Source of the DNA: an uncultured Lachnospiraceae bacterium | Lineage (GTDB): Bacteria; Bacillota; Clostridia; Lachnospirales; Lachnospiraceae | DNA length: 64,000 nt | NCBI GenBank assembly: GCA_946631295.1 | Contig: CAMOZY010000001.1 | Location: 1-64,000 of the forward strand | Direction: 5' to 3' | In this document: piece by piece, positions 14,508-23,992 of the stretch | How positions within the stretch are numbered: the first letter of the stretch is position 1 | Layout of the letters: each line of letters begins with the position of its first letter | Notes under the pieces: model-generated | Databases searched by the model: none | What the model was told of the DNA's origin: nothing | The model's input: only the letters and a program-made list of their open reading frames with translations | Program-made: the position numbers and the translations under genes

Positions 14508-16289
14508 ATGGAAAGACCCGAGATCATCACAGAAAAAAAATACCGCTTCGACAGTTTTAAAAACGGAGAATCATTTCCCGGAAAGAAAACAGGAAGGCTT
14601 CCCATGATGGGATGGAACAGCTGGAATGCATTCGGAAGCGGCAATTCCGAAGCACTCACAAAGGCAATGGCTGACTGTATAAAAGAACTTGAACTCGATA
14701 AGCTTGGTTATAAATATCTTGTCCTTGATGACGGATGCTATAAAAGCGAAAGAGTGGATGGTCTTCTTGCAAATGAAGATATTAAATTTCCTTCCGGCTT
14801 CAGGGCTCTTTCCGATTATATCCACTCAAAGGATCTGAAATTCGGAATGTATAATGACATCGGTTCCAATCTCTGCGCGGGTGCTGCAGTAGGAACATGC
14901 GGACACGAGAAGGAAGATGCAAGATCTTATACTGAGTGGGGAGTTGATTTCATCAAGGTAGATAACTGCTACTATCTCTGGGATAATGCAACATTTTCAA
15001 ATGCAGAAAACGCAAAGTATACCTACGCTCCCGGTATCAGTTCCATAACAATTGAAGGCAACGGAATAAGAAAAGAACTTTCTGCCGTAAAGGACGGAAA
15101 ACTCACAGGTGCAGGCGCAGAAATCACAGACGAAGGATTCATCAAAAACATCGGAACATTTGACGGAACAGGGCCCTTGCAGTCACCGGTCGGAGATATG
15201 AGCAGTGAGCTTACATTTAATGCTGATATTCCCGCAGGAGAATATGATCTGTTCGTAACATACACCTCCGGAAAAGAACCCGGACTCGGACAATGGCTCC
15301 AGATTGGAGTAGCTGCCGGTGATGATACAGAAATTTTTTACGATGATCTTCTTCCTGAAAGTGAAGGAGGCGTATTTACCACATCAGAAGCAATCCGGAT
15401 CAATATCAAAAATGACAATGATGTCATAAGACTGATGAATCATCGCAGACAGGAAAATACTCTCTGCTCATACGCCGCACTTCTTGAAGGCTTCCTTGAA
15501 GCAGATAAGAACACTGATATAGTAATGTCCCTGTGTGAATGGGGAAAGACGCAGCCTCAGAACTGGGGATACAAGGTCGGAGATTCATGGAGAATACTCA
15601 ACGATATAACATTCCAGGTTGGAAGTGACGGGAATCCCGGTCATGGAGAATGGGCAAGTGATTATACTCCGGGTGTTGCAGTCCAGTACAACAAAGCAGT
15701 CATCATGGATGAATTTGCAGGACTTGACAAAGGATGGAATGACCCGGATATGCTCATGGTAGGAATGGACGGTCTTGATGAGACAATGTGCCGCACACAC
15801 TTTGCAATGTGGTGTATGATGAATTCTCCTCTCATGCTCGGTCTCGATCTTCGCAGAGTCAAAAAGGATGACTGGATCTATAACATCATAGCAAACGCGG
15901 ATCTGATCGCCCTGAATCAGGATTCTCTCGGAATACAGGCAAAGAGAATATTCACAACAACAGGCTCGGAAAACCCCGATACCGAATACATTCGTAACAA
16001 CGACAGAGCCGACATCCTTGCCAAGCCTCTTGCTGACGGTTCAATTGCGATCGCATTCTTCAATCTTAGTGATAAGGAAATGGCAGATGAACTCAGTATA
16101 AATATTGACACCGCTGTCAGATTTATCGGAAGTAAAATGACATCAGCAGATACCTTCGCCTCTGCATCAGAATTTACATGCAGGGATCTGTGGTCAGGTG
16201 AAGAATCCGTCATCACAGGCAGGGCTGTCAGTGTCAGGAATCTTCCTGCGCATGGCGATGCTGTATTCAAACTCACTCCCGTAAAATAA
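14508..16289 (+). CDS. Alpha-galactosidase, glycoside hydrolase family 27, with inserted beta-rich module
   Basis: 593 residues. GH27 features: MGWNSWNAF (34-42), LVLDDGCY (71-78), the nucleophile Asp152 in DFIKVDNCY, the acid/base candidate Asp366 in WRILNDITF, and GWNDPDML (409-416). It removes terminal alpha-linked galactose. About 170 residues (about 165-335) are inserted between the nucleophile strand and the rest of the barrel; they look like a CBM35-type beta-sandwich (PAGEYDLFVTY and similar strands). A C-terminal beta domain ends the protein. No signal peptide: it should act on imported oligosaccharides. It overlaps the next small gene by one base and is divergent from an esterase. 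Confidence 0.9.
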   Translation: MERPEIITEKKYRFDSFKNGESFPGKKTGRLPMMGWNSWNAFGSGNSEALTKAMADCIKELELDKLGYKYLVLDDGCYKSERVDGLLANEDIKFPSGFRALSDYIHSKDLKFGMYNDIGSNLCAGAAVGTCGHEKEDARSYTEWGVDFIKVDNCYYLWDNATFSNAENAKYTYAPGISSITIEGNGIRKELSAVKDGKLTGAGAEITDEGFIKNIGTFDGTGPLQSPVGDMSSELTFNADIPAGEYDLFVTYTSGKEPGLGQWLQIGVAAGDDTEIFYDDLLPESEGGVFTTSEAIRINIKNDNDVIRLMNHRRQENTLCSYAALLEGFLEADKNTDIVMSLCEWGKTQPQNWGYKVGDSWRILNDITFQVGSDGNPGHGEWASDYTPGVAVQYNKAVIMDEFAGLDKGWNDPDMLMVGMDGLDETMCRTHFAMWCMMNSPLMLGLDLRRVKKDDWIYNIIANADLIALNQDSLGIQAKRIFTTTGSENPDTEYIRNNDRADILAKPLADGSIAIAFFNLSDKEMADELSINIDTAVRFIGSKMTSADTFASASEFTCRDLWSGEESVITGRAVSVRNLPAHGDAVFKLTPVK

Positions 16290-16699
16290 TGGACGAAAAC
16301 ATTACAAGGGAACAGTTTATAAGATTGCTGAGCGGTGCACCCGAAGATAAAGATTGTGATCTTCTTTTACAGGAAGCACTTGAACAGAGATGGATCGAAC
16401 CACAGGATCTGACAGATTCAAGTGCTACGCTCAAGAGAATCGATGCTGCCAGGATCATACATCTGTATATCCGTGAAGTCAGAAAAACTGCAGATCTGCC
16501 CGATATATCAGGTGCAGAGATTCTAAAAGATCTCTATGACTGCAGAGTTTGTGTTAATCATATAGCTCAGGTTTTCCTCAGAGGATATATGGATGCTGTC
16601 AGTATTCCTTCAGGCAAAGAAAGTACATTGATATTTGATTCACAAAGTCCTGTCAAAAAATCCGATATGCTTGCTATAATAAGCAATTTTCGGGTATAA
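16289..16699 (+). CDS. Small SLH-like helical protein of unknown function
   Basis: 136 residues. The ATG overlaps the alpha-galactosidase TAA by one base, so it is translationally coupled. The segment ITREQFIRLL, then LKRIDAARIIHLYIREV, then LKDLYDCRVCVNHIAQVFLRGYMDAV resembles S-layer-homology-like repeats (the DLYDC...HIAQV...GYMDA periodicity), but there is no signal peptide. It may be a partner of the glycosidase or a cytosolic relic of an SLH-type domain; I do not assign a function. Its 3' end contains the sigma-D-like promoter of the downstream chemotaxis receptor. Confidence 0.7.
   Translation: MDENITREQFIRLLSGAPEDKDCDLLLQEALEQRWIEPQDLTDSSATLKRIDAARIIHLYIREVRKTADLPDISGAEILKDLYDCRVCVNHIAQVFLRGYMDAVSIPSGKESTLIFDSQSPVKKSDMLAIISNFRV
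16643..16668 (+). promoter_or_regulatory. Sigma-D-like promoter of the chemotaxis receptor
   Basis: CAAA (16643-16646), 14 bases, TCCGATAT (16661-16668), inside the end of the small upstream gene. Chemoreceptor genes are classic sigma-D targets. The -10 matches GCCGATAT at 7 of 8 bases and the -35 at 3 of 4. TATAAT-like sequences at 16695 and 16707 could give additional vegetative starts. Confidence 0.5.
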
Positions 16700-16748
16700 T
16701 TCCTTATATAATTTGCACCAAAGATAATACAGGAAGGAGTATTATTTT

Positions 16749-18233
16749 ATGGAAACTAACAAAAACAGTATTCAATATCAGGAAGTTGCCCTTGCCAACA
16801 AAAGACTCCTCCAGGCTGATACGATCCTGTGCAGCATCATCACACTGGCATATCTTCTCGAAGTAGCCAAGCATACCAGATCAATAGGATATGTTCTGCT
16901 CGTTGTGGTGCTTGCTCTCACTCCACCCATCATTGGCTGGGGAATCTATAAGAATCAGGAAAATTCTTCCGTGATCAAGCATCTGATCGCTATTGGATAT
17001 GCCGTGATGTACTGCTTTGTTCTTTTCACCACCGAAAATATTCTCGTCTTCACATACGCTATACCGATGCTCGTCATAATCTCTCTTTACGACGATGTCA
17101 AATACATCACCTCGATTGGTGTGGGGGTAGTCGTAGTAAATATCATCTCAATCATAATCTCGCTTAACAAAGGACTTATAATCGATTCAGCCGTTGCGGA
17201 GATTCAGGGACTTGTTACAATCATGATCGTTGTCTATCTGATCATGGTAAGCAAGACCAATCACGCACTGCAGATAATGCGCACGGAGTCTCTTGAAGCT
17301 GCTAACAGCAAAACTCAGGGAATCCTCAATAACGTTCTTGAGGTATCCGCAAGGGTAAGCCAGACTGCCGAGGAACTTGCAGGTGAGATGTCATCCCTTA
17401 AGACATCCATCGATCAGACGATTGATTCAATGGAAGAAGTAAGACAGGGAACCAACGAATCCGCAGAAGCATCCCAGACACAGCTTGTACAGACAACCCA
17501 GATCTCGGATCACATCGAAAATGTACGCGGTTCATCCGATATCATCACTCAGAACGTTGAACTCGCAGCAGAAGCAGTTGAGATTGGTCAGCAGAACATT
17601 CGCAGGATGACCGAGCTCACAAAGGAAGTCGATGCTGAAGGTAAGGATGTTGCAGGTGCTCTTGAGAAGTTCAAGAAGACCGCTGATGAGATGAACTCCA
17701 TCACAGTCATAATCACTGATGTTGCTTCACAGACAAGACTCCTCGCACTCAATGCTTCCATCGAAGCTGCAAGAGCAGGTGAAGCAGGAAGAGGATTTGC
17801 GGTAGTTGCAAGTGAGATTTCCAACCTCGCAGGCCAGACCACAACCGCTACAGAGAACATCAATACTCTTATCTCCGACGTCGTAAAACAAGTTGAGAAC
17901 ATGGTTGTCACCATAGAAAGACTCCTCAAGACAGACGACGAAGAAAGTAAATGTGCCGCAGATACCGCTGAGAGTTTCGAGAAGATCTCAGGAACAGTTG
18001 AGATCATCAAACAGCACACAGCAGATCTTGACAGCCTCGTAGGAAGGCTTTCCAAGGCTAATGATGAGATAGTCAACAGCATCCAGACCAATTCCGCAGT
18101 AGCTGAAGAAGTTACCGCACACGCTACAGAAACCTACGAAGCAAGCAGGCAGAATCAGGATATCGTATACAATATCAACAGTCTTGTAAACAACCTGAAC
18201 GAAGATGCAGAAAAGCTCAAGGCCAGCAGATAA
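16749..18233 (+). CDS. Methyl-accepting chemotaxis protein with multispan membrane sensor
   Basis: 494 residues. The N-terminal ~180 residues are about six hydrophobic helices without a large periplasmic domain, so it probably senses membrane or internal signals rather than binding an external ligand. Residues about 195-494 form the cytoplasmic antiparallel coiled coil. The highly conserved hairpin tip is clear (SQTRLLALNASIEAARAGEA, then GRGFAVVA), the site of CheA/CheW binding. No obvious HAMP domain. RBS AGGAAGGAG lies 8 to 9 bases upstream of ATG. It has a sigma-D-like promoter and its own terminator. Confidence 0.92.
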   Translation: METNKNSIQYQEVALANKRLLQADTILCSIITLAYLLEVAKHTRSIGYVLLVVVLALTPPIIGWGIYKNQENSSVIKHLIAIGYAVMYCFVLFTTENILVFTYAIPMLVIISLYDDVKYITSIGVGVVVVNIISIIISLNKGLIIDSAVAEIQGLVTIMIVVYLIMVSKTNHALQIMRTESLEAANSKTQGILNNVLEVSARVSQTAEELAGEMSSLKTSIDQTIDSMEEVRQGTNESAEASQTQLVQTTQISDHIENVRGSSDIITQNVELAAEAVEIGQQNIRRMTELTKEVDAEGKDVAGALEKFKKTADEMNSITVIITDVASQTRLLALNASIEAARAGEAGRGFAVVASEISNLAGQTTTATENINTLISDVVKQVENMVVTIERLLKTDDEESKCAADTAESFEKISGTVEIIKQHTADLDSLVGRLSKANDEIVNSIQTNSAVAEEVTAHATETYEASRQNQDIVYNINSLVNNLNEDAEKLKASR

Positions 18234-18287
18234 TAAAGTTCAAAAGTACTTAACAGTATAAATTCAAATAATTAAAGCAGACATAAA

Positions 18288-18325
18288 AACCGGCTGAGAC
18301 CCTCATGGTCACAGCCGGTTCTTTC
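18288..18325 (+). terminator. Terminator of the chemotaxis receptor gene
   Basis: AACCGGCTG (18288-18296) pairs with CAGCCGGTT (18312-18320), with an inner GACC/GGTC extension, then TTCTTTC. Confidence 0.8.
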
Positions 18326-18350
18326 ATTCAATATACTCATCATCACCATC

Positions 18351-18382
18351 AATTGCCTCATTCGATCAGAAATGAGGCAATT
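18351..18382. terminator. Inverted repeat downstream of guaA
   Basis: AATTGCCTCATT (18351-18362) is exactly complementary to 18371-18382 with an 8-base loop. It lies 26 bases after the guaA stop. There is no good U-tract on the minus strand, so it may be an RNA 3'-end stabiliser or a weak terminator. Confidence 0.45.
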
Positions 18383-18407
18383 AAAATTGCAGATTATACA
18401 AAATGTA

Positions 18408-20039
18408 TTATTCCAATTCCACCGTCCCGGGAGGCTTCGAAGTAAGATCATAGAGTACTCTGTTGACTCCTCTGACCTCGTTGATGATACGGTTCATGAC
18501 TTTCATCAGCACTTCGTATGGAATCTGAGCTGACTCAGCTGTCATAAAGTCGATGGTCTTGACTGCACGAAGTGCTATGGCACTGTCATAGGTCCTCTCA
18601 TCTCCCATAACGCCTACACTTCTCATATTGGTAAGAGCGGCAAAATACTGATTGGGCATCCAGTCAGGCCAGTAATTTCTGAGAAGAGCATGATCAGGAT
18701 TATTTCTGTCTATAGTAACGCCTGCTGCCTCAGCTGCTTCAAACGCATATTCATTGGCGGCATTTTCAACCTCTTCACGGTAGATGAAATCTGCATCCTG
18801 CACAATGGCAACTTTTTCCGCAGTGATATCACCGATGATACGGATGCCGAGTCCGGGACCGGGGAAAGGCTGTCTGAACACGAGATGATCGGGAATACCG
18901 AGCTCGAGTCCCACCTTTCTTACTTCATCCTTGAAAAGATTACGGAGCGGCTCGATTATCTCCTTGAAATCAACATAGTCGGGAAGTCCGCCCACATTGT
19001 GATGAGACTTGATCACAACGGATTCTCCGCCAAGTCCCGATTCAACCACATCTGGATAAATGGTTCCCTGTACGAGATAATCAACACGTCCGATCTTCTT
19101 AGCTTCTTCTTCAAATACTCTTATGAATTCCTCTCCAATGATCTTACGCTTTCTCTCAGGTTCTGACACGCCTGCCAGTTTTCCATAAAATCTCTCTGCA
19201 GCATTTACCCTGATAAAATTAAGATCATAAGGACCTTCAGGTCCGAAAATAGCTTCTACCTGATCTCCTTCGTCCTTTCTCAGAAGACCGTGATCAACAA
19301 ACACGCATGTAAGCTGTTTTCCGACTGCCTTGGAAAGAAGTACTGCAGCAACCGATGAATCAACGCCGCCCGAAAGCGCGCAGAGAACCTTGCCGTCACC
19401 GACCTTCTCCCTGATAGCCTTAATCTGCTCCTGGGCAAAGGAACTCATAACCCAGTCGCCCTTACATCCGCATACATTCACCAGGAAGTTTCTGAGCATC
19501 TTACTTCCCTCGGGAGTATGAAGCACCTCGGGATGATACTGGAAACCATAGAGCTTCTCATCATCCTTTGCGATAGCGGCATAAGGACAGTTATCCGTTG
19601 TTGCTATCGATTTAAAGCCCGGTGCTATCTGAGAAATATAATCAAAGTGGCTCATCCAGCAGGTTGTATTTTCACTTACTCCCTCAAAAACAGGAGAAGT
19701 GGTATCAACCTTAAGAGCAGTATGTCCGTACTCTCTTACCGGAGCCTTTTCAACCTTTCCGCCGAGCACATGGCTCATGAGCTGTGCACCGTAGCAAAGC
19801 CCAAGAACGGGAACGCCCATTTTGAAGAGGCCCTCATCGCACGAAGCAGCGCCTTCTTCATAACAGCTGGCGGGACCGCCTGTGAGGATTATTCCCTTTG
19901 GCTGCATGGCTCTTATCTGATCAAGCGGTGTCCTGTAGGAGTAGATCTCACAATATACATTGTTCTCCCTGACACGTCTTGCAACCAGCTGATTATACTG
20001 ACCGCCGAAATCAATTACCAAAACGAGTTCTTTATCCAT
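18408..20039 (-). CDS. guaA: GMP synthase (glutamine-hydrolysing)
   Basis: 543 residues. The N-terminal class I glutamine amidotransferase has Cys82 (GLCYGAQ), His169 and Glu171 (QYHPE). The ATP-pyrophosphatase domain has the P-loop [14 protein letters not shown], and the C-terminal dimerisation domain has [10 protein letters not shown] and ends [12 protein letters not shown]. It converts XMP to GMP with glutamine and ATP. At 543 residues it is slightly longer than usual (about 510-525), owing to an insertion around [16 protein letters not shown]. Start ATG at 20039 with AAGGA nine bases upstream. No purine riboswitch is visible before it; a lone TATAAT-like -10 lies at 20064-20069 (minus). 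Confidence 0.97.
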   Translation of the reverse strand: MDKELVLVIDFGGQYNQLVARRVRENNVYCEIYSYRTPLDQIRAMQPKGIILTGGPASCYEEGAASCDEGLFKMGVPVLGLCYGAQLMSHVLGGKVEKAPVREYGHTALKVDTTSPVFEGVSENTTCWMSHFDYISQIAPGFKSIATTDNCPYAAIAKDDEKLYGFQYHPEVLHTPEGSKMLRNFLVNVCGCKGDWVMSSFAQEQIKAIREKVGDGKVLCALSGGVDSSVAAVLLSKAVGKQLTCVFVDHGLLRKDEGDQVEAIFGPEGPYDLNFIRVNAAERFYGKLAGVSEPERKRKIIGEEFIRVFEEEAKKIGRVDYLVQGTIYPDVVESGLGGESVVIKSHHNVGGLPDYVDFKEIIEPLRNLFKDEVRKVGLELGIPDHLVFRQPFPGPGLGIRIIGDITAEKVAIVQDADFIYREEVENAANEYAFEAAEAAGVTIDRNNPDHALLRNYWPDWMPNQYFAALTNMRSVGVMGDERTYDSAIALRAVKTIDFMTAESAQIPYEVLMKVMNRIINEVRGVNRVLYDLTSKPPGTVELE

Positions 20040-20127
20040 ATTTTTTTCCTTTCAATGGAAAAAATTATACAACATAGCCCCCCATTAATGATATAAACTT
20101 TTTTCATAAATTTAGAAGAATAAGGCC

Positions 20128-20155
20128 TAAAATATTTGTCAGAATACTACGATAT
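20128..20155 (+). promoter_or_regulatory. Sigma-D-like promoter of the FliD-like gene
   Basis: TAAA (20128-20131), 16 bases, TACGATAT (20148-20155). The -35 is perfect and the -10 keeps CGATAT. The predicted start near 20162 gives an unusually long leader of about 260 bases. The 381-base gap between guaA and the FliD-like start contains this promoter, a stem at 20200-20232 and the three hairpins listed next. A TTGACA at 20264 without a convincing -10 is also present. Confidence 0.5.
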
Positions 20156-20308
20156 TATTAGTAAATAGTCTGAATTTTGCAGGAAAACTGAAGGATGAAT
20201 GAATTTTTCGGGGGTGAAAATCCCGAAATTCCTTTAAAATACTGAAAAAATCTTCTTGCAAAATTGACATTTCAGTGATACTTTAATCTTAACTAATAGT
20301 CTAATGGT

Positions 20309-20386
20309 GGCAAAGTCTGTACTTTCAGAGTTGCCTTTTGCGAATAAGGGATGGATCCTTTTAGCAAAGCTTAGCCTGCACCGGCT
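20309..20386 (+). ncRNA. Structured 5' leader of the FliD-like gene (three hairpins)
   Basis: Three stems follow one another. 20309-20335: GGCAA with TTGCC plus inner TCTG/CAGA. 20337-20368: TTTGC with GCAAA, inner AAGG/CCTT closing a 7-base loop GATGGAT with ATGGA. 20373-20386: AGCC with GGCT. The Shine-Dalgarno AAAGGGGG follows about 22 bases later. It does not match the c-di-GMP-I, c-di-GMP-II, preQ1, glycine or SAM aptamers. The ATGGA loop could be a CsrA site. This may be a regulatory leader of an unrecognised class or only folded leader RNA. Confidence 0.4.
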
Positions 20387-20420
20387 GTCACACTATTCAT
20401 GGAAGAAAGGGGGCGTGGCA

Positions 20421-21713
20421 ATGAGTGCTGTATCTAATACAATATTCAATAACTATCTGACGGCCTACGGCGCCCCGAAGATATCCAAGTACGACACTCA
20501 CAAGAAGAGTGAGCTTCGAAGTACTTATAATTCCATTGTCAAAGCAAATAAAGATGCTCCCTGGTATCTTCCGGTCAAGGATCAGGAGGCTAAGATTGGT
20601 GCGATCGGACTTAAGGAATCCGCAAGAAATCTTCGCAGTTCACTTGCAGAGATCGGCGGACTTAACGAAGACGGTGCATTTAACAAAAAGCATGCATCAT
20701 CCACGGATCCTGATATTGTATCCGTAGATTATATAGGCGATGACAATTCTGAATCCGTTCCCTCTTTTGACATTGAAGTCAAGCAGCTTGCAGCTCCCCA
20801 GGTCAATATAGGAAAATTCCTTCTGGATATTCCTTCATCCCTTCCGGAGGACAATTATTCCTTCGACGTCGGGATCGGAGACATGAATTACGAATTCCAG
20901 TTCCATATAGGTGATGGCGAATCCAACAGAAGCATTCAGAACAGACTGGTAAGACTTGTAAACAATGCAGGTATCGGTCTCAGCGCTACACTTGAGCAGG
21001 AAGGCTCACAGGCTGCGATAAAGATCACATCCGATTCAAGCGGTGTTACTCTTGGCAGGGAAAGGATCTTCAACATCAGCGATGACCGCACTTCCAAGAC
21101 TTCGGGCTCCGTAGATTACTTCGGGCTCAATACCATTGAATCATATCCGACCAATGCGGTCTTTGGACTAAACGGTGAAGACAGACATGCATCATCAAAT
21201 CACTTTACGATCGGCAAGATGTATGAGGTATCGCTTAACCAGGTAAGTCCTGAAGGAAAGCCTACAACCATCAGCATCAAGGCAGACATCGATTCCGTTG
21301 AGGAAAATGTAGGCAAGCTGATAGGAAGCTTCAATGATTTCCTCAAGGCTGTAAACTCCTACACCGGACAGGGCATCAAGACAAAGCTCCTCGATAATGA
21401 GCTTGAAGGCATTACAGGTTCATACAAGGATGCGCTCGGAGAACTTGGTATCAACATTGAGAGTAACGGATCATTAAGCGTCGATTCTGAAAAACTCAGA
21501 AATGTTGCGGGAGGAAGTGAGGACATCGGAAAGACCTTCAGTACTCTCAAGGACTTTTCAAACTCCATGATGAAAAAGAGTGCGCAGGTTTCTCTCGACC
21601 CTATGCAGTATGTCAACAGAAAGATCGTAGCCTATAAGAATCCCGGTCACAATCTTTCATCGCCGTATACTTCAAGTATCTACAGCGGAATGATGTTCAA
21701 CTTCAGCTGCTAA
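20421..21713 (+). CDS. FliD-like flagellar hook-associated/filament-cap family protein
   Basis: About 430 residues. The start MSAVSNTIFNNY at 20421 is supported by AAAGGGGG upstream; the frame extends 39 codons further but that part is leader. After an unstructured N-terminus (1-70) comes FDIEVKQLAAPQ, typical of the FliD N-terminal core (tv..qLA..q). A middle beta-rich domain and a C-terminal segment (SFNDFLKAVNSYTG, LGELGINIESNGSLSVD) match FliD C-terminal patterns. Canonical FliD ends in a coiled coil; here the end is short (SSIYSGMMFNFSC). It may be the filament cap or a paralogous hook-associated protein. Its sigma-D-like promoter supports a flagellar role. Confidence 0.72.
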   Translation: MSAVSNTIFNNYLTAYGAPKISKYDTHKKSELRSTYNSIVKANKDAPWYLPVKDQEAKIGAIGLKESARNLRSSLAEIGGLNEDGAFNKKHASSTDPDIVSVDYIGDDNSESVPSFDIEVKQLAAPQVNIGKFLLDIPSSLPEDNYSFDVGIGDMNYEFQFHIGDGESNRSIQNRLVRLVNNAGIGLSATLEQEGSQAAIKITSDSSGVTLGRERIFNISDDRTSKTSGSVDYFGLNTIESYPTNAVFGLNGEDRHASSNHFTIGKMYEVSLNQVSPEGKPTTISIKADIDSVEENVGKLIGSFNDFLKAVNSYTGQGIKTKLLDNELEGITGSYKDALGELGINIESNGSLSVDSEKLRNVAGGSEDIGKTFSTLKDFSNSMMKKSAQVSLDPMQYVNRKIVAYKNPGHNLSSPYTSSIYSGMMFNFSC

Positions 21714-21734
21714 GCACAAATTCTGCTAACTAAC

Positions 21735-21771
21735 AAGAGCTGTCACTCATATCTGTGACAGCTCTTTTCTT
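21735..21771 (+). terminator. Terminator of the FliD-like gene
   Basis: AAGAGCTGTCAC (21735-21746) pairs exactly with GTGACAGCTCTT (21755-21766), followed by TTCTTT. Confidence 0.88.
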
Positions 21772-21861
21772 TGACAATTTTCCATTTTTGCTTTTCGGAT
21801 TTAATAGTTTCTCCGGAATATCCTCAGATCAGCATTATCTTCGATCGATCATCTGAAGTTA

Positions 21862-23964
21862 CTATTTACCCGTGATCTTATCTATCAGTTCAACCACCTG
21901 AGTATACTGCTCCATAAGAAGAGGCTGAAGTTTATCTATCTTGGCCTCATCTTTCTGGGCAGATGCGCACTCTGCCTGCTTTGCAAGATTACTGAGTTTG
22001 ACTGCACCGACCATTCTTGATGAACTCTTCAGAGCATGAACCTGGATGTTATAATTCTTCCAGTCCTTCTCAGAATAATATTTTTCAATTTCCTTACTCT
22101 TTATCTCATGCGCATCGGAATACATTATAAGGATCTCGGGATCTGCCAGATACTTTTGTATCTCTTCATATTCGATCAGGCCCGACTCCCTCATCATCCT
22201 GATCTCATCTTCGGTAAACTGCTCCTCGCTTTCATCAGGAGTAATGCTGCTTCCTCCCTCTTCTCCTTCACATATCCTGTAAAGAGGAATGTGCTTTCTG
22301 AGCATGTTATCAAGCTCTCTGACATCTATAGGCTTGGGCAGGAAATCCTGGAATCCGTTTTGAAGGAACATCTCCCTCGCTCCGGATGCGGCATTTGCCG
22401 TAAGTGCCACAACCGTCGTATCCTTGTTGAATGAGTTTCCATCTCTCATTCGTTTTACGACTTCAACGCCATCCATTTCCGGCATCATATGATCCATAAA
22501 GATAAGATCAAACTTCTCCTTATCCATTAGTTCAAGTGCCTCACGTCCGCTGTGTGCCATGGTGATCTTCATTCCGTAGATTTCCATCAGTCCGCTCTCA
22601 ACCATCAGATTGACTTCATTATCGTCAACAAGAAGTATCCTTTCAGTAGGCGCTGTGAATTTCCTGGTCCCAGGATTATTTTCTGATGGATTGTTATCAA
22701 GTATGCGTACCGGTATGGTCAGCGTAAAAACAGAGCCTTTACCATACTCGCTCTCTGCGGTGATAACGCCTCCCATAAGTGATGCGATCTTCTTTGAGAT
22801 AGTAAGACCGAGGCCTGTGCCTTCAGCCTTTCTGTCACTTTTTGTATTGACCTGTTCAAAACTTTTGAATATCTTGTCGAGATCCTGTTCCTTTATTCCG
22901 ATTCCCGTATCCCTGACACTGACAATAAGCATCGGCGATGCAGCCCTGTCAATCCTGACATCAATATACACGCCTCCCTTTGATGTGTACTTGATGGCAT
23001 TATCAACAAGATTCATCACTATCTGAAATATCCTGGCCTGGTCACCGAGGATCAGTCCCGGAAGATCATTCGGCGCTTTGACATCCACTTCAATATTTTT
23101 ATTTCCTTTTTCGGAAACCGCCGAATTCCTTATATCCCTCACAAGGACCTGAGGATCGAATCCGTCCTCGGAAATCTTAAGCTTATCCGCTTCAAGCAGT
23201 GACACATCGAGAATATCATTTATTACACAGAGAAGATTTTTTCCTGCACCGAGTATATCCATGCAATATTGCCTGGCTTTGGGGCTGAGACCTTCTTCGC
23301 GAAGGATCAGTTCCGTAAAGCCGACAATTGAATTCATCGGTGTTCTTATCTCATGACTTGTATTGGCAAGAAATTCCCTCTGCGTCTCATTGGCAAGTTT
23401 TGCTTCCCTGATGGCATCATCCTGTTTTATCTCCGCCTTGACGGTCTGGTACTGCGCAAGCCAGCATACTATCAGCTCTATAAAGAGCATTATGGGAAGA
23501 CGCTGATAATAAAGATCCGGATACAGATACCCGCAAAGATGAAGAGGAGATAACATATAGATTGTCACTTCCAGAAAAAGAATGCCGGTAAATATGGTTC
23601 CGTAGAAAAGATTGTAAAAGAAAAAAGAGACCGGCGCCACGGCAAATAAAAGGAATATACTGGTTCCTCCGGTTCCGCCGGTATAGATTATTATTCCGAA
23701 TGTGAGCCAGTAGACAAAGCACATTGCTGAAACAACGGCATGAACCGGCACCGTACTTTTAATCTTTTTGGATCTGCATGCAGATAATACGATAACTGAC
23801 ACAAGTGTCATAACAGAACACACAAGAGCCACAATACCTATAACAATGTTGCCTCTTCTGATATTATCAAAGCTGAGATAGGCATCATACAGCATGAGTA
23901 CCGCAAACATTGACAGTGCTCTTGTAAGACGAACATCTATATATTTTCTGTTTATTCCGTTCAT
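21862..23964 (-). CDS. Hybrid histidine kinase (7-TM-like sensor, HK, receiver, HPt)
   Basis: About 700 residues. Start ATG at 23964 (MNGINRKYID), chosen for GAGGGAG seven bases upstream. Order: about five to six membrane helices (20-190), HisKA with SHEIRTPMNSI, HATPase_c with N-box VMNLVDNAIKYTSKGG, G boxes DTGIGI and GTGLGL, a receiver domain (ILLVDDNEVNL, phospho-acceptor in FMDHMMPEMDG), and a C-terminal HPt-like helix bundle with HALKSSSRMVG. It can therefore run a full internal His-Asp-His relay. It follows the HD-GYP/receiver gene by 28 bases, whose receiver domain is the obvious phosphate acceptor. Output would be c-di-GMP degradation. Confidence 0.92.
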   Translation of the reverse strand: MNGINRKYIDVRLTRALSMFAVLMLYDAYLSFDNIRRGNIVIGIVALVCSVMTLVSVIVLSACRSKKIKSTVPVHAVVSAMCFVYWLTFGIIIYTGGTGGTSIFLLFAVAPVSFFFYNLFYGTIFTGILFLEVTIYMLSPLHLCGYLYPDLYYQRLPIMLFIELIVCWLAQYQTVKAEIKQDDAIREAKLANETQREFLANTSHEIRTPMNSIVGFTELILREEGLSPKARQYCMDILGAGKNLLCVINDILDVSLLEADKLKISEDGFDPQVLVRDIRNSAVSEKGNKNIEVDVKAPNDLPGLILGDQARIFQIVMNLVDNAIKYTSKGGVYIDVRIDRAASPMLIVSVRDTGIGIKEQDLDKIFKSFEQVNTKSDRKAEGTGLGLTISKKIASLMGGVITAESEYGKGSVFTLTIPVRILDNNPSENNPGTRKFTAPTERILLVDDNEVNLMVESGLMEIYGMKITMAHSGREALELMDKEKFDLIFMDHMMPEMDGVEVVKRMRDGNSFNKDTTVVALTANAASGAREMFLQNGFQDFLPKPIDVRELDNMLRKHIPLYRICEGEEGGSSITPDESEEQFTEDEIRMMRESGLIEYEEIQKYLADPEILIMYSDAHEIKSKEIEKYYSEKDWKNYNIQVHALKSSSRMVGAVKLSNLAKQAECASAQKDEAKIDKLQPLLMEQYTQVVELIDKITGK

Positions 23965-23992
23965 TATGATCTCCCTCATCAGACAATCAGTA

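Noticed and set aside
20040-20130. Purine riboswitch before guaA
   Set aside because: The 5' region is too short and A/T-rich; no purine aptamer core, only a TATAAT-like -10 near 20064.
20304-20420. Longer N-terminus of the FliD-like protein starting at ATG 20304
   Set aside because: No ribosome site there; the segment is hairpin-rich leader and its translation is unlike FliD, while ATG 20421 has AAAGGGGG.
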